Assembly (NCBI RefSeq): GCF_032062135.1
Contig: NC_092858.1
Location: 128,069,535-128,133,534 of the forward strand
Length of the DNA: 64,000 bases
From: Pyxicephalus adspersus
Taxonomy: Eukaryota; Chordata; Amphibia; Anura; Pyxicephalidae
Direction of reading: 5' to 3'
The position numbers and the translations under genes are program-made. The notes under the pieces are model-generated. The model worked only from the letters and a program-made list of their open reading frames with translations, searched no databases and was not told the origin of the DNA. This document shows positions 1 to 11,257 of the stretch, piece after piece. The stretch's first letter is position 1, and each line of letters opens with the position of its first letter.

Positions 1-1130
1 AAAAATCTTCTTATGAAAAAATCCACATGTGAATTTAATGTCTTCCACGGATTTAAAACACATGTACACCCAAATGTAATCCAGATTTATGATATTTATA
101 GTTATGCCATGCTATGCGCTGCAATGGGGAAACCTTGACAGACTGGGGCAGTTGCATGTACAGTATGCAGAACGATGCAATTAAAATACATTCAAACACT
201 GTCATTTTTAGACAGGTGTTGTGTAGTGCAGGAATATAATATAAACTAATTCTAATTTAAATATTTAAAGAATTGAAAAAAAAATAGAGCTAGTTGGTTT
301 ATGGGTATAGCTTTCACAATAGGCTGCAGGGTCACTGCTGTGGAAAGGGTAAAGCTGTGGACCTGACTGTTGGCTTGAGCCTCCCTACCGAAGTGCTGCC
401 AAGATTTAAGGGCCAGTCCAGCAGTTGTGACTGTCTGTGATCTGAAAAGCTGGCATTGAGTTCTTACAGGCACTCTGTGCTTTGGCACAGCATCTGTTCA
501 TGTCCAGGAGCACACACAGAAGCATGGCAATGCTACAAGAGCATGCACTACATTTATGTGTGATTTTGATTTAGCTGTCCCTTCAAAGTGCATTTCGAAA
601 ACAAAGCATAGAACAGTAGTGGAAACAGGCCCTCATAATGTCTTTATTGCAGAAGTTTGGAACTATGTGTAAAGTTTATTACTAATAATGTTTAATTTAC
701 ATATATGTTGTTTAATAAAACATTAATGGATATGATACTATTATATGATGTAGTGTTCTAATTACAGACAGGGAACCATAAAATAGACATCCTGGGTGGG
801 TGATTTCCCTTTACTTATGTTAGTGATTTATTAGAGTGAGCGTTTATTTCCTTAAAAGAAAATCACAGTGAAAATTAACATTGTATAGATAACTTATGTA
901 CAAAGAAATTTAAAAAAAAACTGTATTTTTCCTGCACATGATTAAAGGACAGCACAACTTCACCTCATTCACGAAAGTAAAAATTCATTTTTTCTTTGCA
1001 GAGTGAATTTTCACTTTGTTTCACTGCATTTACTAAGATAAATCAGAAATATTAAACCAAGGCCAATGTCTGTAAGCCGCCAATTTTTCATGTTTGGGGA
1101 AGATCCAAAATCAAATGCAATAAATTACCA
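1..1130. other. No gene or repeat recognised
   Basis: AT-rich, apparently unique sequence. Short frames here show no family motif. Confidence 0.6.
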
Positions 1131-1380
1131 GTTCCTAAGCTATGTACACACTTCCAATGATTCTTGCCCGATAATCGGCGCAGGGCCAAGAATCTACAAG
1201 AACCTGAAGTGTGTACAGTGTGTACAGTCCACGGACAATGAACGACGAACGATCAAAATGCAAGGGGGTGCCGCGCCATCGCCCCCCCCCCCCTGCACAG
1301 AGCAGAACTGTGCTGTATGTACAGCACTCGTGCATGCATCGTGCAGTGCATAGTCATTGGAAAGGATCATGAAAGATCCT
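1131..1380. repeat. Degenerate Harbinger-like MITE relative (copy 1)
   Basis: GCTATGTACACAC opens the fragment, which holds GAACGACGAACGATC, a C-run (1281-1291) and GAGCAGAACTGTGCTG. The same blocks occur at 41235-41541 (GCTACGTACACAC, GAGCAGAACGGTGCTGA, GTGCATCGTGCAGT). The right terminus is not clear. Confidence 0.5.
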
Positions 1381-1623
1381 ATAGATATGGAGTAACCCCC
1401 TGGTATCCAGTTTTTCCTAAATAGCAAGCGAAAACAATCATTAATATAGGTATGCTTATTTCGTTTTTCTTCTAATGGAAGCTACCCCAAGTATGCTGAT
1501 GTCTGTAATCTTAAGGGGAATGGCGGTATGTTACATACATAAATATATATTTTTTTTCATTTTCTTACTTGTATTTTAGGTTATTTTTGGAGTTTTATGT
1601 TTATATAATTTTCACTGTTTAAC

Positions 1624-1626
<3 letters not shown>

Positions 1627-1654
<28 letters not shown>
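1627..1654. repeat. Poly(A) run, 28 bp
   Basis: An uninterrupted A run. It could be the tail of an old retroposon, but no element body could be recognised beside it. Confidence 0.9.
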
Positions 1655-1659
<5 letters not shown>

Positions 1660-2059
1660 AAACCTTTTATGCTTTCACTGAGCAGTGACTTTTGGAGGTA
1701 TTTTTTTTTTTCACTTTTTGTGAGGGCCAAAGCCCTACTTTGTAAATATATTTTTAAGACATTTGTTTTGGGGAACCAGGGGGCTGGGGACACAAAGTGA
1801 GTCACACCAATAGCAAGCAGAATATGGATATCCAAAATATCTATCCATAATAACTCAAAGCAAAAGATGTCCCAAAAGCAGCAATCAGATCTATTGGATG
1901 AAATATATAATTGGTGATGTATGTCATATGGCTAGTAAAGACTAAAAACTAAAAATGCTATACAAATGTGTGGTCTTGACACAAAAAAAATCACACATTT
2001 CAAAATACATACAGGTAGGTTCATTGTCCTTTCCCCAAATTGGTCTTAGTGTTAATAAA

Positions 2060-2175
2060 TACAGTAGATATGGTATGTTAGATTGTGAGCCCCTTTAAAG
2101 GACAATTAGTGGCACATGGACATTGTAAAGTACTATGTAATATTTCAGTGCTATATGAATACAGGTTAATAATAA
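2060..2175 (+). repeat. CR1-type LINE 3'-end fragment
   Basis: TTAGATTGTGAGCCCC, then ATTGTAAAGTACTATG, CAGTGCTATATGAATA and an AATAATAAT tail: the layout known for CR1 3' ends in frogs (GTGAGCTC... GTACAGCGCTG... GCGCTATATAAATA... (AAT)n). Confidence 0.65.
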
Positions 2176-4070
2176 TATTTGTTCTATAATCCCCTCAGGG
2201 GTTTGAAAATGATGCTATTTCTTCAAGGTAGTAAGTGGGTTTAAAAAAGCTTGTGCTTGGAATTCAGCTTTAAAGCAATAATGGAATCAAGTACCTGACA
2301 CCCATGGGGGAATATTCTCCAAAAATGCAAACAACTACATAATGCAAACACCTACCTAGTTGGACATAAGTAGATTGGATTCACTAAAATATATTGGTTG
2401 ATGTTCTGATTATCTGCATTTAATACCTTTTGAATTACTGACCTAGAATGAGTATGCAGGCCAAGAGTGCAGCTTATTGCTGCTTGGTTCAGGTGTGTGG
2501 CAATTCAAGCAATTGGCATTCTTTAGAATTAGTTCAGCAATGACAGATTACAATATTTCCTTCTTTATTACTTATCCATCTAAACAAACCTCTTAAAGCT
2601 GAACCCCAAGCAAATACACAAATCGATTCAGCCTTGTATTCATTAAACTATCAATAAATATATGTTGTTAAATACAGACAGTGCATGAATTTAACTTGAT
2701 ATCATCATCAAGGTGAACTCATATGTATATTGTATTTTTTGGCTAGGTCAGGGACAAGACCTGCAATTGTTGCTCAACTGCAGTAGTAAAAAATGAGCCG
2801 TCTGTCCTGCCAGACAGGGCTGTGCTGTGTAGTGTAAATTTAATGCTGGACACACAGAACATGAAATCATATTGCAGGAAAACCAGCTCCAATATATGTA
2901 TTTAGTGAGATGATTCTTATTCAGCTTTATGTTACCATTACAATTTAGGTCCATTTATAGCATGCATATTTTCTTTTACAAAGCCTAAAAGGTGAGAACT
3001 GAGGAGTCTATAAAAAGTTTCAGCATTGCAAGTATCATTACAGTGTTGAAAATAGAAACTGTTACTCCAAGACAGGGAATACTGAGGCTGATTTAGTTAA
3101 CTTTAGTTGTTCAGCCATGTTAGCCATTCAACCAAGTAAACAAAGACTCATTATATGTGATTGTATAATTGAAGTAAATCTTTACACAATTTATTGTATG
3201 ATCATTCTAAAATCCTTTAGTAAACCTACATCATTGCCTTTAGCTTTACCTACTGCATTTGCAGAGTTCAGTATAGTTATTCCTGATACAGTTTTGTCTT
3301 GATGTGGAGTGGCTCATTGTTAGTCTGATGGTGGTATGGAAATGGTTCTAGCCGGTAGCTATCGCTATCTTGGCTGGAATGTAATTGAAGCTGCTATATT
3401 GTCACCCATATTTTGAAATGCTGTTTTTACCTTTAATGAGTTTTCTGTAAGTGGTATGAAAACAAAAATAGACTCCATAGAAATTAATATGTATTGCTCT
3501 ATATTCAGCTGCATGAGATTGTGTGATGCATAGATAAAATGATTTTAACAAAAAGGAAGCTGGCACACAAAACATTTTCTATTCTTGGTTTGCATTATGC
3601 TAATAAATGTTAAATGTCAATCTCTCAAAAAAAAAGTTTAAGAAAAAAAGGATGTACAGTAAATGAATAGCTGAATGAATTGCTGCTAAAAAGTTCAAAA
3701 GAACTGAAAGCATGTGTGGGAATGGGATAATAATTTTAATGGGGGTTGATGTAGGGAAAGGGTACTTTAGGAAAAACTTTTTATAAATCATTCTCGATGT
3801 TATGTTAAAGCAGAAGCAACTCTGGATTTCGCCTTAATACACACTTTCCTACTGTATTGTCCCCCTCACCAGTATTGTGATGACTGCAATGCTCCTCATC
3901 ACTCTAATATGGCTCCTGTCATCTTTGCTCATTTTTCCTTTTGGCCATCTTGTTTGGCCAGGTGGGGATGACCAGGTAGCCCCTGTGCATGTGTTGTCCT
4001 GACAGGGGGGCATAAGAGACCTAATAGTGAATTTTGCCACTATTTTGCCACTGTATGAATACATTTCTTA
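2176..4070. other. No gene recognised
   Basis: AT-rich unique-looking sequence up to the Helitron left end. Nothing identifiable was seen. Confidence 0.6.
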
Positions 4071-4096
4071 TCTATATATATAAAATTGTATGTATA

Positions 4097-4375
4097 TGTG
4101 TATGTTCCACCATCACTTGGAAACGCATGGAGACATTTCAACCAATCTTGCTATACATATGACTGAGACTCATGTGAGTGCATCAGTCATCTTTGTACAG
4201 CGCTGTGCTATATGTCAGAGCTTTATTTGGATGTATGTATGTATGTATGTGTGTATGTGATCACTAAGAAATGCATGGAGATATTTCAACCAAACTTGCT
4301 GGATATATGACACCACTGATCTTTGTACAGCGCTGTGGTATATGTCAGAGGTATATAAATGTATAGTAATAGTGT
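4097..4375 (+). repeat. Tandem ~150-bp units in the Helitron left part (first block)
   Basis: Two units share CATCACTTGGAAACGCATGG or its variant, GACATTTCAACCAA, CTTGCTATACATATGAC and TTTGTACAGCGCTGTG, each ending in a (TGTA)n run. Further units lie at about 5385-5530, 5540-5590 (partial) and 5599-5740, so the nested TIR element split the array. Confidence 0.7.
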
Positions 4376-4485
4376 GTGACTGTGGGGGGACATTAGAGTG
4401 TGAGCTCCCCTGTACAGAGATCGATGGGTCCAGTGTTTCATTGTACAGCACTATGGTATATGTCAGAGCTATATAAATCCATATA

Positions 4486-5365
4486 CCGTATTTTTCGGAC
4501 CATAAGACGCACCGGACCATAAGACGCACCAGTTTTTAGAGAAGGGAAATGAAGAAAAAAAAGATTCTGAAACAAATAGTGTCCTAAAATATTTTATGTG
4601 CATTAAAAACCAACATCACAGTCATAAANNNNNNNNNNNNNNNNNNNNNNNNNNNNNNNNNNNNNNNNNNNNNNNNNNNNNNNNNNNNNNNNNNNNNNNN
4701 NNNNNNNNNNNNNNNNNNNNNNNNNNNNNNNNNNNNNNNNNNNNNNNNNNNNNNNNNNNNNNNNNNNNNNNNNNNNNNNNNNNNNNNNNNNNNNNNNNNN
4801 NNNNNNNNNNNNNNNNNNNNNNNNNNNNNNNNNNNNNNNNNNNNNNNNNNNNNNNNNNNNNNNNNNNNNNNNNNNNNNNNNNNNNNNNNNNNNNNNNNNN
4901 NNNNNNNNNNNNNNNNNNNNNNNNNNNNNNNNNNNNNNNNNNNNNNNNNNNNNNNNNNNNNNNNNNNNNNNNNNNNNNNNNNNNNNNNNNNNNNNNNNNN
5001 NNNNNNNNNNNNNNNNNNNNNTCTGATCACTCTATGCCATTGATTGTCCCCTTCTGTTCACTTACCGGTAATTAAGTGTAGGGATCTCCATTAGGGCAGG
5101 GATCTCTGTTAGGCAGGGATCAGCAGCTTGCTTCCTGGTGCAGAATGCCGGCTGTTACTTTCAGTTTCATTCTGCACTGCAAGCAGGAACAGGCACGTGC
5201 TGCACAGCCAGCATCAAGGAGACACACACACACAGGAGAGGAGCACGGTAAGAAACTTTTTTTTAACAGCCTATGTGTAGGCTGTATTTGGACCATAAGA
5301 CGCAGGGACTTTTTTCCCCCACTTTTGGGGGGAAAAAAGTGCGTCTTATGGTCAGAAAAATACGG
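4486..5365. mobile_element. TIR DNA element (CCGTATTTTTC termini, TA duplication), holds assembly gap
   Basis: The termini CCGTATTTTTCGGACCATAA (left) and the inverted TTATGGTCAGAAAAATACGG (right) are flanked by TA on both sides (4484-4485, 5366-5367). The motif CCATAAGACGCAC recurs inside both ends. The centre is unresolved (N at 4629-5021). The TA duplication would fit a Tc1/mariner-type or similar mechanism; the superfamily is not assigned. Confidence 0.75.
4629..5021. other. Assembly gap (N run, 393 positions)
   Basis: Unresolved bases in the interior of the TIR element. The true length is unknown. Open frames drawn across it are meaningless. Confidence 0.99.
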
Positions 5366-5384
5366 TACATAAAATTGCATATAT

Positions 5385-5740
5385 GTATGTATGTATGTTC
5401 CAACATCACTCGAAAACACATGGAGACATGTCATCCAAACTTGATATACATATGACTCAGACTCATGTGAGTGCACCGCTGATCCTTGTACAGCGCTGTG
5501 CTATATGTCAGAGCTATATTTGTATGTATGTATGTGTTATATAAATGTGTGTGTGTGATCACTAGGAAACACATGGAGACATTTCAACCAAACTTTCTAT
5601 GTTCCACCATCACTTGGAAACGCATCAGGACATTTAAACCAAATTTGCTAGACATATGACTCAGACTCATGTGAGTGCAACGCTGATCTTTGTACAGTGC
5701 TGTGGTAAATGTCAGCGGTAAATTTGCATGTATGTATGTA
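5385..5740 (+). repeat. Tandem ~150-bp units in the Helitron left part (second block)
   Basis: These continue the array interrupted by the element at 4486-5365. The units repeat ATCACTCGAAAACACATGG, CATATGACTCAGACTCATG, TTGTACAGCGCTGTG and TATATGTCAG. The middle unit is cut short. Confidence 0.7.
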
Positions 5741-5901
5741 TTGCTCAATGACAGTGTGCCTTTTGCTTACCCCTTTTTTTTTTGTACTCTTTTCTAAATT
5801 TCTGTCCCGTATTAATGCGTTCGAGAGAACTTAAGGCAATTGGCCGAGTGAAATTAAAGGAAAAAAAAAAAAAAAATGAAACAACACTGTAAACAAGAAG
5901 G

Positions 5902-6120
5902 ACAGAAATAGAAGACTTGCCACACTGTGCGAGAGAGAGAGCTACTACATCTATAGCTTCAGAGACAGTACAACAGTGTGAGACTTGACTACAGGAAATG
6001 AGAGAAAGAGCCAGACAATCACGGACTGCACAACATTTTAGCTTAACATTAGATGGATTCCACTATGATCCACATAAAGACTACTCGCAGCATGCAAGTG
6101 TTTTATTGAAAACAAACTAA
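5902..6120 (+). pseudogene. Helitron replicase N-terminal remnant
   Basis: One frame reads an Arg/Glu-rich stretch (MRERARQSRTAQHF) and then LTLDGFHYDPHKDYSQH, resembling the segment that precedes the zinc-binding part of Helitron Rep/helicase proteins. There is an in-frame stop at about 5986-5988 and another at 6118-6120. It is far too short to be active and serves mainly to support the Helitron call. Confidence 0.55.
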
Positions 6121-6330
6121 TAGAAACTGACCAGAGGTGCACCTACATCTCAGGAACAAAATTTCAGATTGTCTTAAAGTTACAGAGGATATTTCATAAG
6201 CACAGTGTTTTTATTAAAACATTTAAAACAGCATTGGAACATATGCCATTAATTTAGGTCAATTTAACTTAATTGTATATTGTACTGAAAGAAAAAAAGT
6301 AAAAAACACATTTCTTTGATTTAACACTAT

Positions 6331-6536
6331 GCCCCTGATTCATCAAGCCATTAGAAAGAATGATTTTTTAGGGGAACAGTGACTTTTAATACAAGCTCGC
6401 CAGTGTAAAGCTGCCGGAGATGCGCGGCTCCGGCCGCGATCTTTTTCAGTTGCTGAATAGCGCGATCGCGTACGATTTCAGATCGCGAATACGAATGCGC
6501 GACCGATAATCTGATTCTGCTTGATGAATCAGGGGC
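6331..6536. mobile_element. 206-bp MITE with GCCCCTGATTCATCAAGC termini, CpG-dense core
   Basis: Perfect 18-bp inverted termini (6331-6348 and 6519-6536) are flanked by TAT on both sides. The core is strikingly rich in CpG (GCGCGATCGCG, GATCGCGAATACG). It is nested in the Helitron-like element. A lone matching end appears at 61766-61782. Confidence 0.8.
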
Positions 6537-6618
6537 TATAGCTTTATTTGATTCCTTTTCCTGTATAATAGAGGATTGCAATAAATAAATACCCGGACAA
6601 CGCTGGGTAATCAGCTAG

Positions 6619-9600
6619 TGACAATATATAGCAACAAGTTATGTTCCCAAAAAAGCCCTCCATCAAAAAGCTGTATAACATAAAAATATCCAAGGATATA
6701 ATGTGATAATGTTAGTGACAGACTGCATCATATATGTAATGTTTTCAATTTTTCCCATTGTTACAGTACAAACATCTAAACCCCTGCACTACATTTTTCC
6801 AATTCCACCAACACTTTTTCACATATTTCGGGTGATTTTGTTACAGATGTTCTACTGTTATAGTTTTTCGTACATTGTCCAAGCTTATTTCTACTGGAGA
6901 AATAACTAACATCTTTATCAGTTACAGGTTATACATTTCACAATGTTTCTGTTGAGCCTTACAAATGTATTATCCTTTTCTTGGAACATTTTTTGAAATG
7001 TTGGGAATATCATTTTTTTTATCATCATTTGGAAACTGTTATGTTGGATAATTGTTCAGAGTTAAAAAAATGATTTGTCCACATGACATTATTGCATTCG
7101 TCAATCTGTTATATATTTGTGATTTTCAGAAATGTTTGACAGCCTAAAATTGCTGTTGAGACATCTGTTGTGTAACATCACCTGTTACAATGTTATATTG
7201 ATTTTGTTCTAAAATATATTGCAAAATTAAAGGAAGGGATTTTACAATTGGCATTCGGTTGCAGATTTACAGGTTTTAAAAAAATATTCCCACTTTCTGG
7301 TAATGGCATATACATTCCACTTAAAATGTTTTATATGTCCTAGAAACACCCATCAGAGTGCTTTCCTATTCAACAACCAGTGATTTAGTCAATGTTTGTC
7401 TTAAAAAAAAAAACATTTTCTGTGGCAGAGTCTCTGAAAATTTAGAACTTCTCTGGAGATCTGCTGGTATTTTTTACTTCCTGCTGATACATGATGGCAC
7501 GTTTCCCTGACCAGTTTGCACATATACAGATCAGTTAGGTGGCCACTGTAATCAAATATTCTGGATGTTGGGGAACAGAAACAGAAGCAAAAGCACTGTC
7601 AGAGGTAAAACTATATAAAGACAGTTTCAGAATTCAAGTATCTGTCGTGTCTAAAGCTGGACTCCTGTCTGTAATAGCCCACAAAATTGGAATGGTTGTG
7701 AGTTTTTTTTACTTCTCTTAGATCTGTGACACATTAGCAGGATGCAGGTAGACTAAATCCTAAAGTTTGAATTTAACTTTAACATCAATGGACATGCTTT
7801 TATAACTTTTTTTATTGCTATCACATTTTTAAACCTAAACGTTCTTTTGGTAGGTAAATACCTGATTTGATGCATGAATGTATGCCTTGTGATGTTTAAG
7901 CATTTAAATATACTTTGTACAGGTGCATTATTCCTAATAACAAAAGCTTTTTAAATTAGACATGAATAAATTTGATTATTTCTTTGTGTTTATTGATTAT
8001 ATATTTTTGTTTCATTCCACTATTGTTCACTAAATTTAGAATATATTTCTCTACTGTTTGAAAATGACCCTACTAATAGAGCTGAAACCCAGAGAAGCGG
8101 CATGGAACCCCCGCTGAGATTAGCTGAGATTATAAAAAAACATGAACACATTCGCTACAGGAATTAATAATGGCTCTGATGGTTAACAAAAAAGGTTACA
8201 GAACTTTTAAGGGAAAGTAACTCGAATGTAATTTCTTGTGAATTGTAAAGGAAAAATTAATAACATAAAAACATACACCGTAGTTCAATAAAGTAAAATA
8301 AATGTACAGTAATGTAACTTTCATCCACAAAAAGGTGAAATGGGGCATAATTCAAATGTTAAAGGAAAAATGCATGTAAATGCTAAGAATACATTTTTTA
8401 AAACTAAAAAGGTCTGACCTTAATTTAAGCAAGATAATGTAATGTGATATTTTGTTAGTTACGTTTTTTACAGATCTTTATTTCGGATTTAGCTTTGGTC
8501 AGAGTTGTTAACTTTAAATATGTTCACTGAAATGAGTGAGTTGAGATGAGTTGTAACAAGAAAACAACATACAACGTATGATCAAGAGAGGAGAACAGTT
8601 CATGCAACAAAAGACCTACAAATTTTGGCATCTTAGCATATTAGTTTATTCTTTGTGCCCTACAGAATAAATTGGGAAGTGCATTTTATTGTATACCAAA
8701 GAACGATTTTGTTTTCTTTTAAAATTCAGCGCATAATGAACAGCCTGTTATGTTGTGTGGTATTTGCTACATAGATAGGAAATGAGTGCTGTCCTATAAC
8801 TTTTCTAATAAACTCAGATCTGATTCTATCTATAGGACATGTTAGGTAGGGTGAAAGCAATTGTCTTTGCAAAGTACTTTTGGGTGTCCTTCTGAGTGTC
8901 CTAGTTATATGACCTTGTGTGATAGCAATAGGTCAGAACTGGAAAACAGCTGAAAGGAGAAAAGAAACCAAAGAGAGGGAAGACAGCAAGTAGAAAGAAG
9001 AGAGAAAAAATGCAAACTTGGGGATAAGAAATTACATTACCTGCTTTTTTTTACATTTCAGACAAAGTGCCTAGGTGTGCACTTGAACTTTTGGGACCAT
9101 AACAAGGCACCTGCTCATTGATGCTAAAAAACTGAAAATATATAAAACAACTAATTATAAAGCCTACCTCTGGGCAAAAAAAAAAATCTGCACTTTTATT
9201 TTCTGTCCTTGTGAAACAAGATATATTCACCTAGGACAGTTCAAATTCCAGACAGTCACAAATCCTGCACTTTGGATGTTCTTTTGTAACGGGTCCTCGT
9301 ACTATTTTTCCAATCAGACTGCAAATGCTACTCAGTACCATTTGAAAAAAACAAAATTAGGCCTTATGTGTCCCAACTTCTAGTTTGTCAAATGAGCTGC
9401 TCACTATGCCATCAAAAAAGTGGATTGCTGGATACAATTTTGGCTGAGATAATACCAATGTCTCTTCCACTTCATGTTCAAAGTGGGTATCAGAAGCAAC
9501 AAATAGAGTGGCACTTGAAGCAGAATGTTGGTGTGCCGTCAATTTTCCACACATTCCGAGAAACTAATTGACCCATAAGGGATGTTTTAAATTGTCAAGA

Positions 9601-10099
9601 ATATGGTCGATCATTTTTGGACACAAGAAGAACTTGTGAAAATCACCTTAATCTCAAATGGAAAATGTTTTTCTCCGCAGGTCAAGAGCCTTCTTTTGTA
9701 GCTTAATGTGCTGTATGTTGTCCAAACTTCTATGATGATAAAGTCAGTTTCCTGTAGTGTCAGCCTTCGGTTGTTTTAAAATGTGACAACATCCCTGCCA
9801 TACACAGTATATTCCCAAGAAGGAGGACAATTCAAAACAACTGTTCCTCATTCCCCACGGTACTGCATGTGTTTAGGCAATAATGGTGACTGGTAATATA
9901 TTTAGTAATTATTAGGTTTCATTTGAAGAACAATATGCAGGTACAACAAATCCTGATTAAACCAAATCAAGGTGAATTGGTTTCAAACTGTACTTATGGT
10001 GACAAACAATTTCAAAACAAAGAAGACATTGGACATGGTTTCAACAAGCTCAGCAACTTATGCAACACATGATAGAAATGGGAAAGGGAGAAAGGCCTG
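6619..10099. other. Intergenic, no gene recognised
   Basis: AT-rich sequence with short A and T runs. No splice-flanked coding block and no element termini were found. Confidence 0.55.
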
Positions 10100-10510
10100 T
10101 AAAGTGGACATTTTTGGTACCATTCTTTTTCCTTAATCTTTTATTTCAAATAGCTTGGGGCTCTGCAAAATTTGGGTCCTGCAGATCTGTTTATCCATAT
10201 GGAGGTTTCTTTGGTTGGGTCCCGCATCGTCCCGGTATCCGTCTTCGGCTCTGGGCGCCAACATCTTCTACTCTCTTCTTCTGGGTTCTTCTTGTTGCAT
10301 CACCCGATTTCGCACTGATGTAGATTGGGGAAAAAATTGTCGATTTCACTGCGCATGTGTGAGATCGGCTATTTTATTTCCCATTTATGAAAGGTCTCCT
10401 TCTGCACATGCCTGATATAAAGACATGCGCAGAAGGAGCAGCCAAGAGCCTCCCAGGATTTGTGACGAAGGTATCCTGGGAGGCTCTGCTCTCCTATTGG
10501 GAGACTTTTG
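10100..10510. repeat. Dispersed MITE-like repeat with two tandem hairpins
   Basis: It shares CTGCGCATG, the TTCTGC/GCATGCCTGAT hairpin and GGAGGCTCTGCTC with segments near 16500-16770 and 24617-25027. Its most distinct parts are two consecutive hairpins at 10396-10438 and 10445-10487. The element ends are not fixed. Confidence 0.5.
10396..10487. repeat. Two back-to-back 43-nt hairpins (15-bp arms, 13-nt loops)
   Basis: The first pairs CTCCTTCTGCACATG (10396-10410) with CATGCGCAGAAGGAG (10424-10438), one mismatch. The second pairs AGAGCCTCCCAGGAT (10445-10459) with ATCCTGGGAGGCTCT (10473-10487), perfect. Both have 15-bp arms and 13-nt loops, separated by 6 nt. Confidence 0.85.
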
Positions 10511-10827
10511 GTGTTTAGAGACAAGTGATGCCGCTACTACGATTCCCAGCATTACTTGCGTCTTTAAAACAGTTCAATGCGGGGCCACTCATAGGTAGAG
10601 AGGCCGCTGGTCTATAGATGCGAGTGATGCCGGGAATTGTAGTAGCAGCGGCGGGCCAGCTGCAATTTATATTTAGGATTTCTTTGGCGGCAGAAAAGGC
10701 CGCTGTTGACATTGAGATAAAACTTGCAGGCCACAATGCAAACACACATTAAAGATGTATGATTCTAGAATAGTTTTAATTTAAAATGAAATGAAATAAA
10801 ATGATTATTAATGCAACATTTTATTAA

Positions 10828-11253
10828 CCTCCCTGGCGCAAGTGTGGCTCGGGGTGGATTTTCCATACCAAAAGCGGTAACCCCGAGCCACACTCGGGGT
10901 GGCATTTCCAGGGAGATTAAAAGTCCTACCTTCCGCGTTCCAGAGGCATCCTCCAGTGATGTCCGAGGTGTCCTCAAGCGATGCCTGGCATCTTCTTTCC
11001 CTGACCATGCTGGCCAGGTATCTTCGTAACTTTACTATGCCCCTCCGACATCTGCGTCCCTGACGTGTGAATGTTGGGGATGCTAGGCCAGGGGAAGCAG
11101 ATGCCAGCGGGGCATTTGCTTGCGAGTCTTAGGCTCAAAGGTGGGACTGTTAGCCAGGTAGGTGGGACCGGTCAGAAAACTTCAAATAATGGGGATTTTT
11201 AAATGTTCCACTTTTACATTTATTAATCCTCATTAATTGTACCGCCAGGGAGG
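10828..11253. mobile_element. piggyBac-like MITE, copy A (426 bp, TTAA duplication)
   Basis: The termini CCTCCCTGGCG and its inverse CGCCAGGGAGG lie between TTAA at 10824-10827 and 11254-11257. The exact TTAA target is the mark of the piggyBac superfamily. Subterminal segments GTGTGGCTCGGGGT and ACCCCGAGCCACAC (about 10840-10895) can fold on each other. No transposase is present. Confidence 0.85.
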
Positions 11254-11257
11254 TTAA

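Larger units (their letters stand above)
4071..6618 (+). mobile_element. Helitron-like rolling-circle transposon, degenerate, with nested insertions
   Basis: The left end TCTATATATATAAAATTG at 4071 follows an A, and the right end CAGCTAG at 6612-6618 is followed by T: the TC...CTAG termini between host A and T expected of Helitrons. A short GC hairpin precedes the right end (ACCCGG...GCTGGGT, about 6590-6608). The left part holds tandem units of about 150 bp. A remnant of the replicase N-terminal region lies at 5902-6120. Two TIR elements are nested inside (4486-5365 with an assembly gap, and 6331-6536). No helicase core is present. Confidence 0.8.

Noticed and set aside
4584..5075. Long frames at the first gap
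   Set aside because: Same artefact, N at 4629-5021.
4083..5740. CRISPR-like array from the ~150-bp tandem units
   Set aside because: Unit length, degeneracy and the vertebrate setting fit a Helitron-internal tandem repeat, not a CRISPR.
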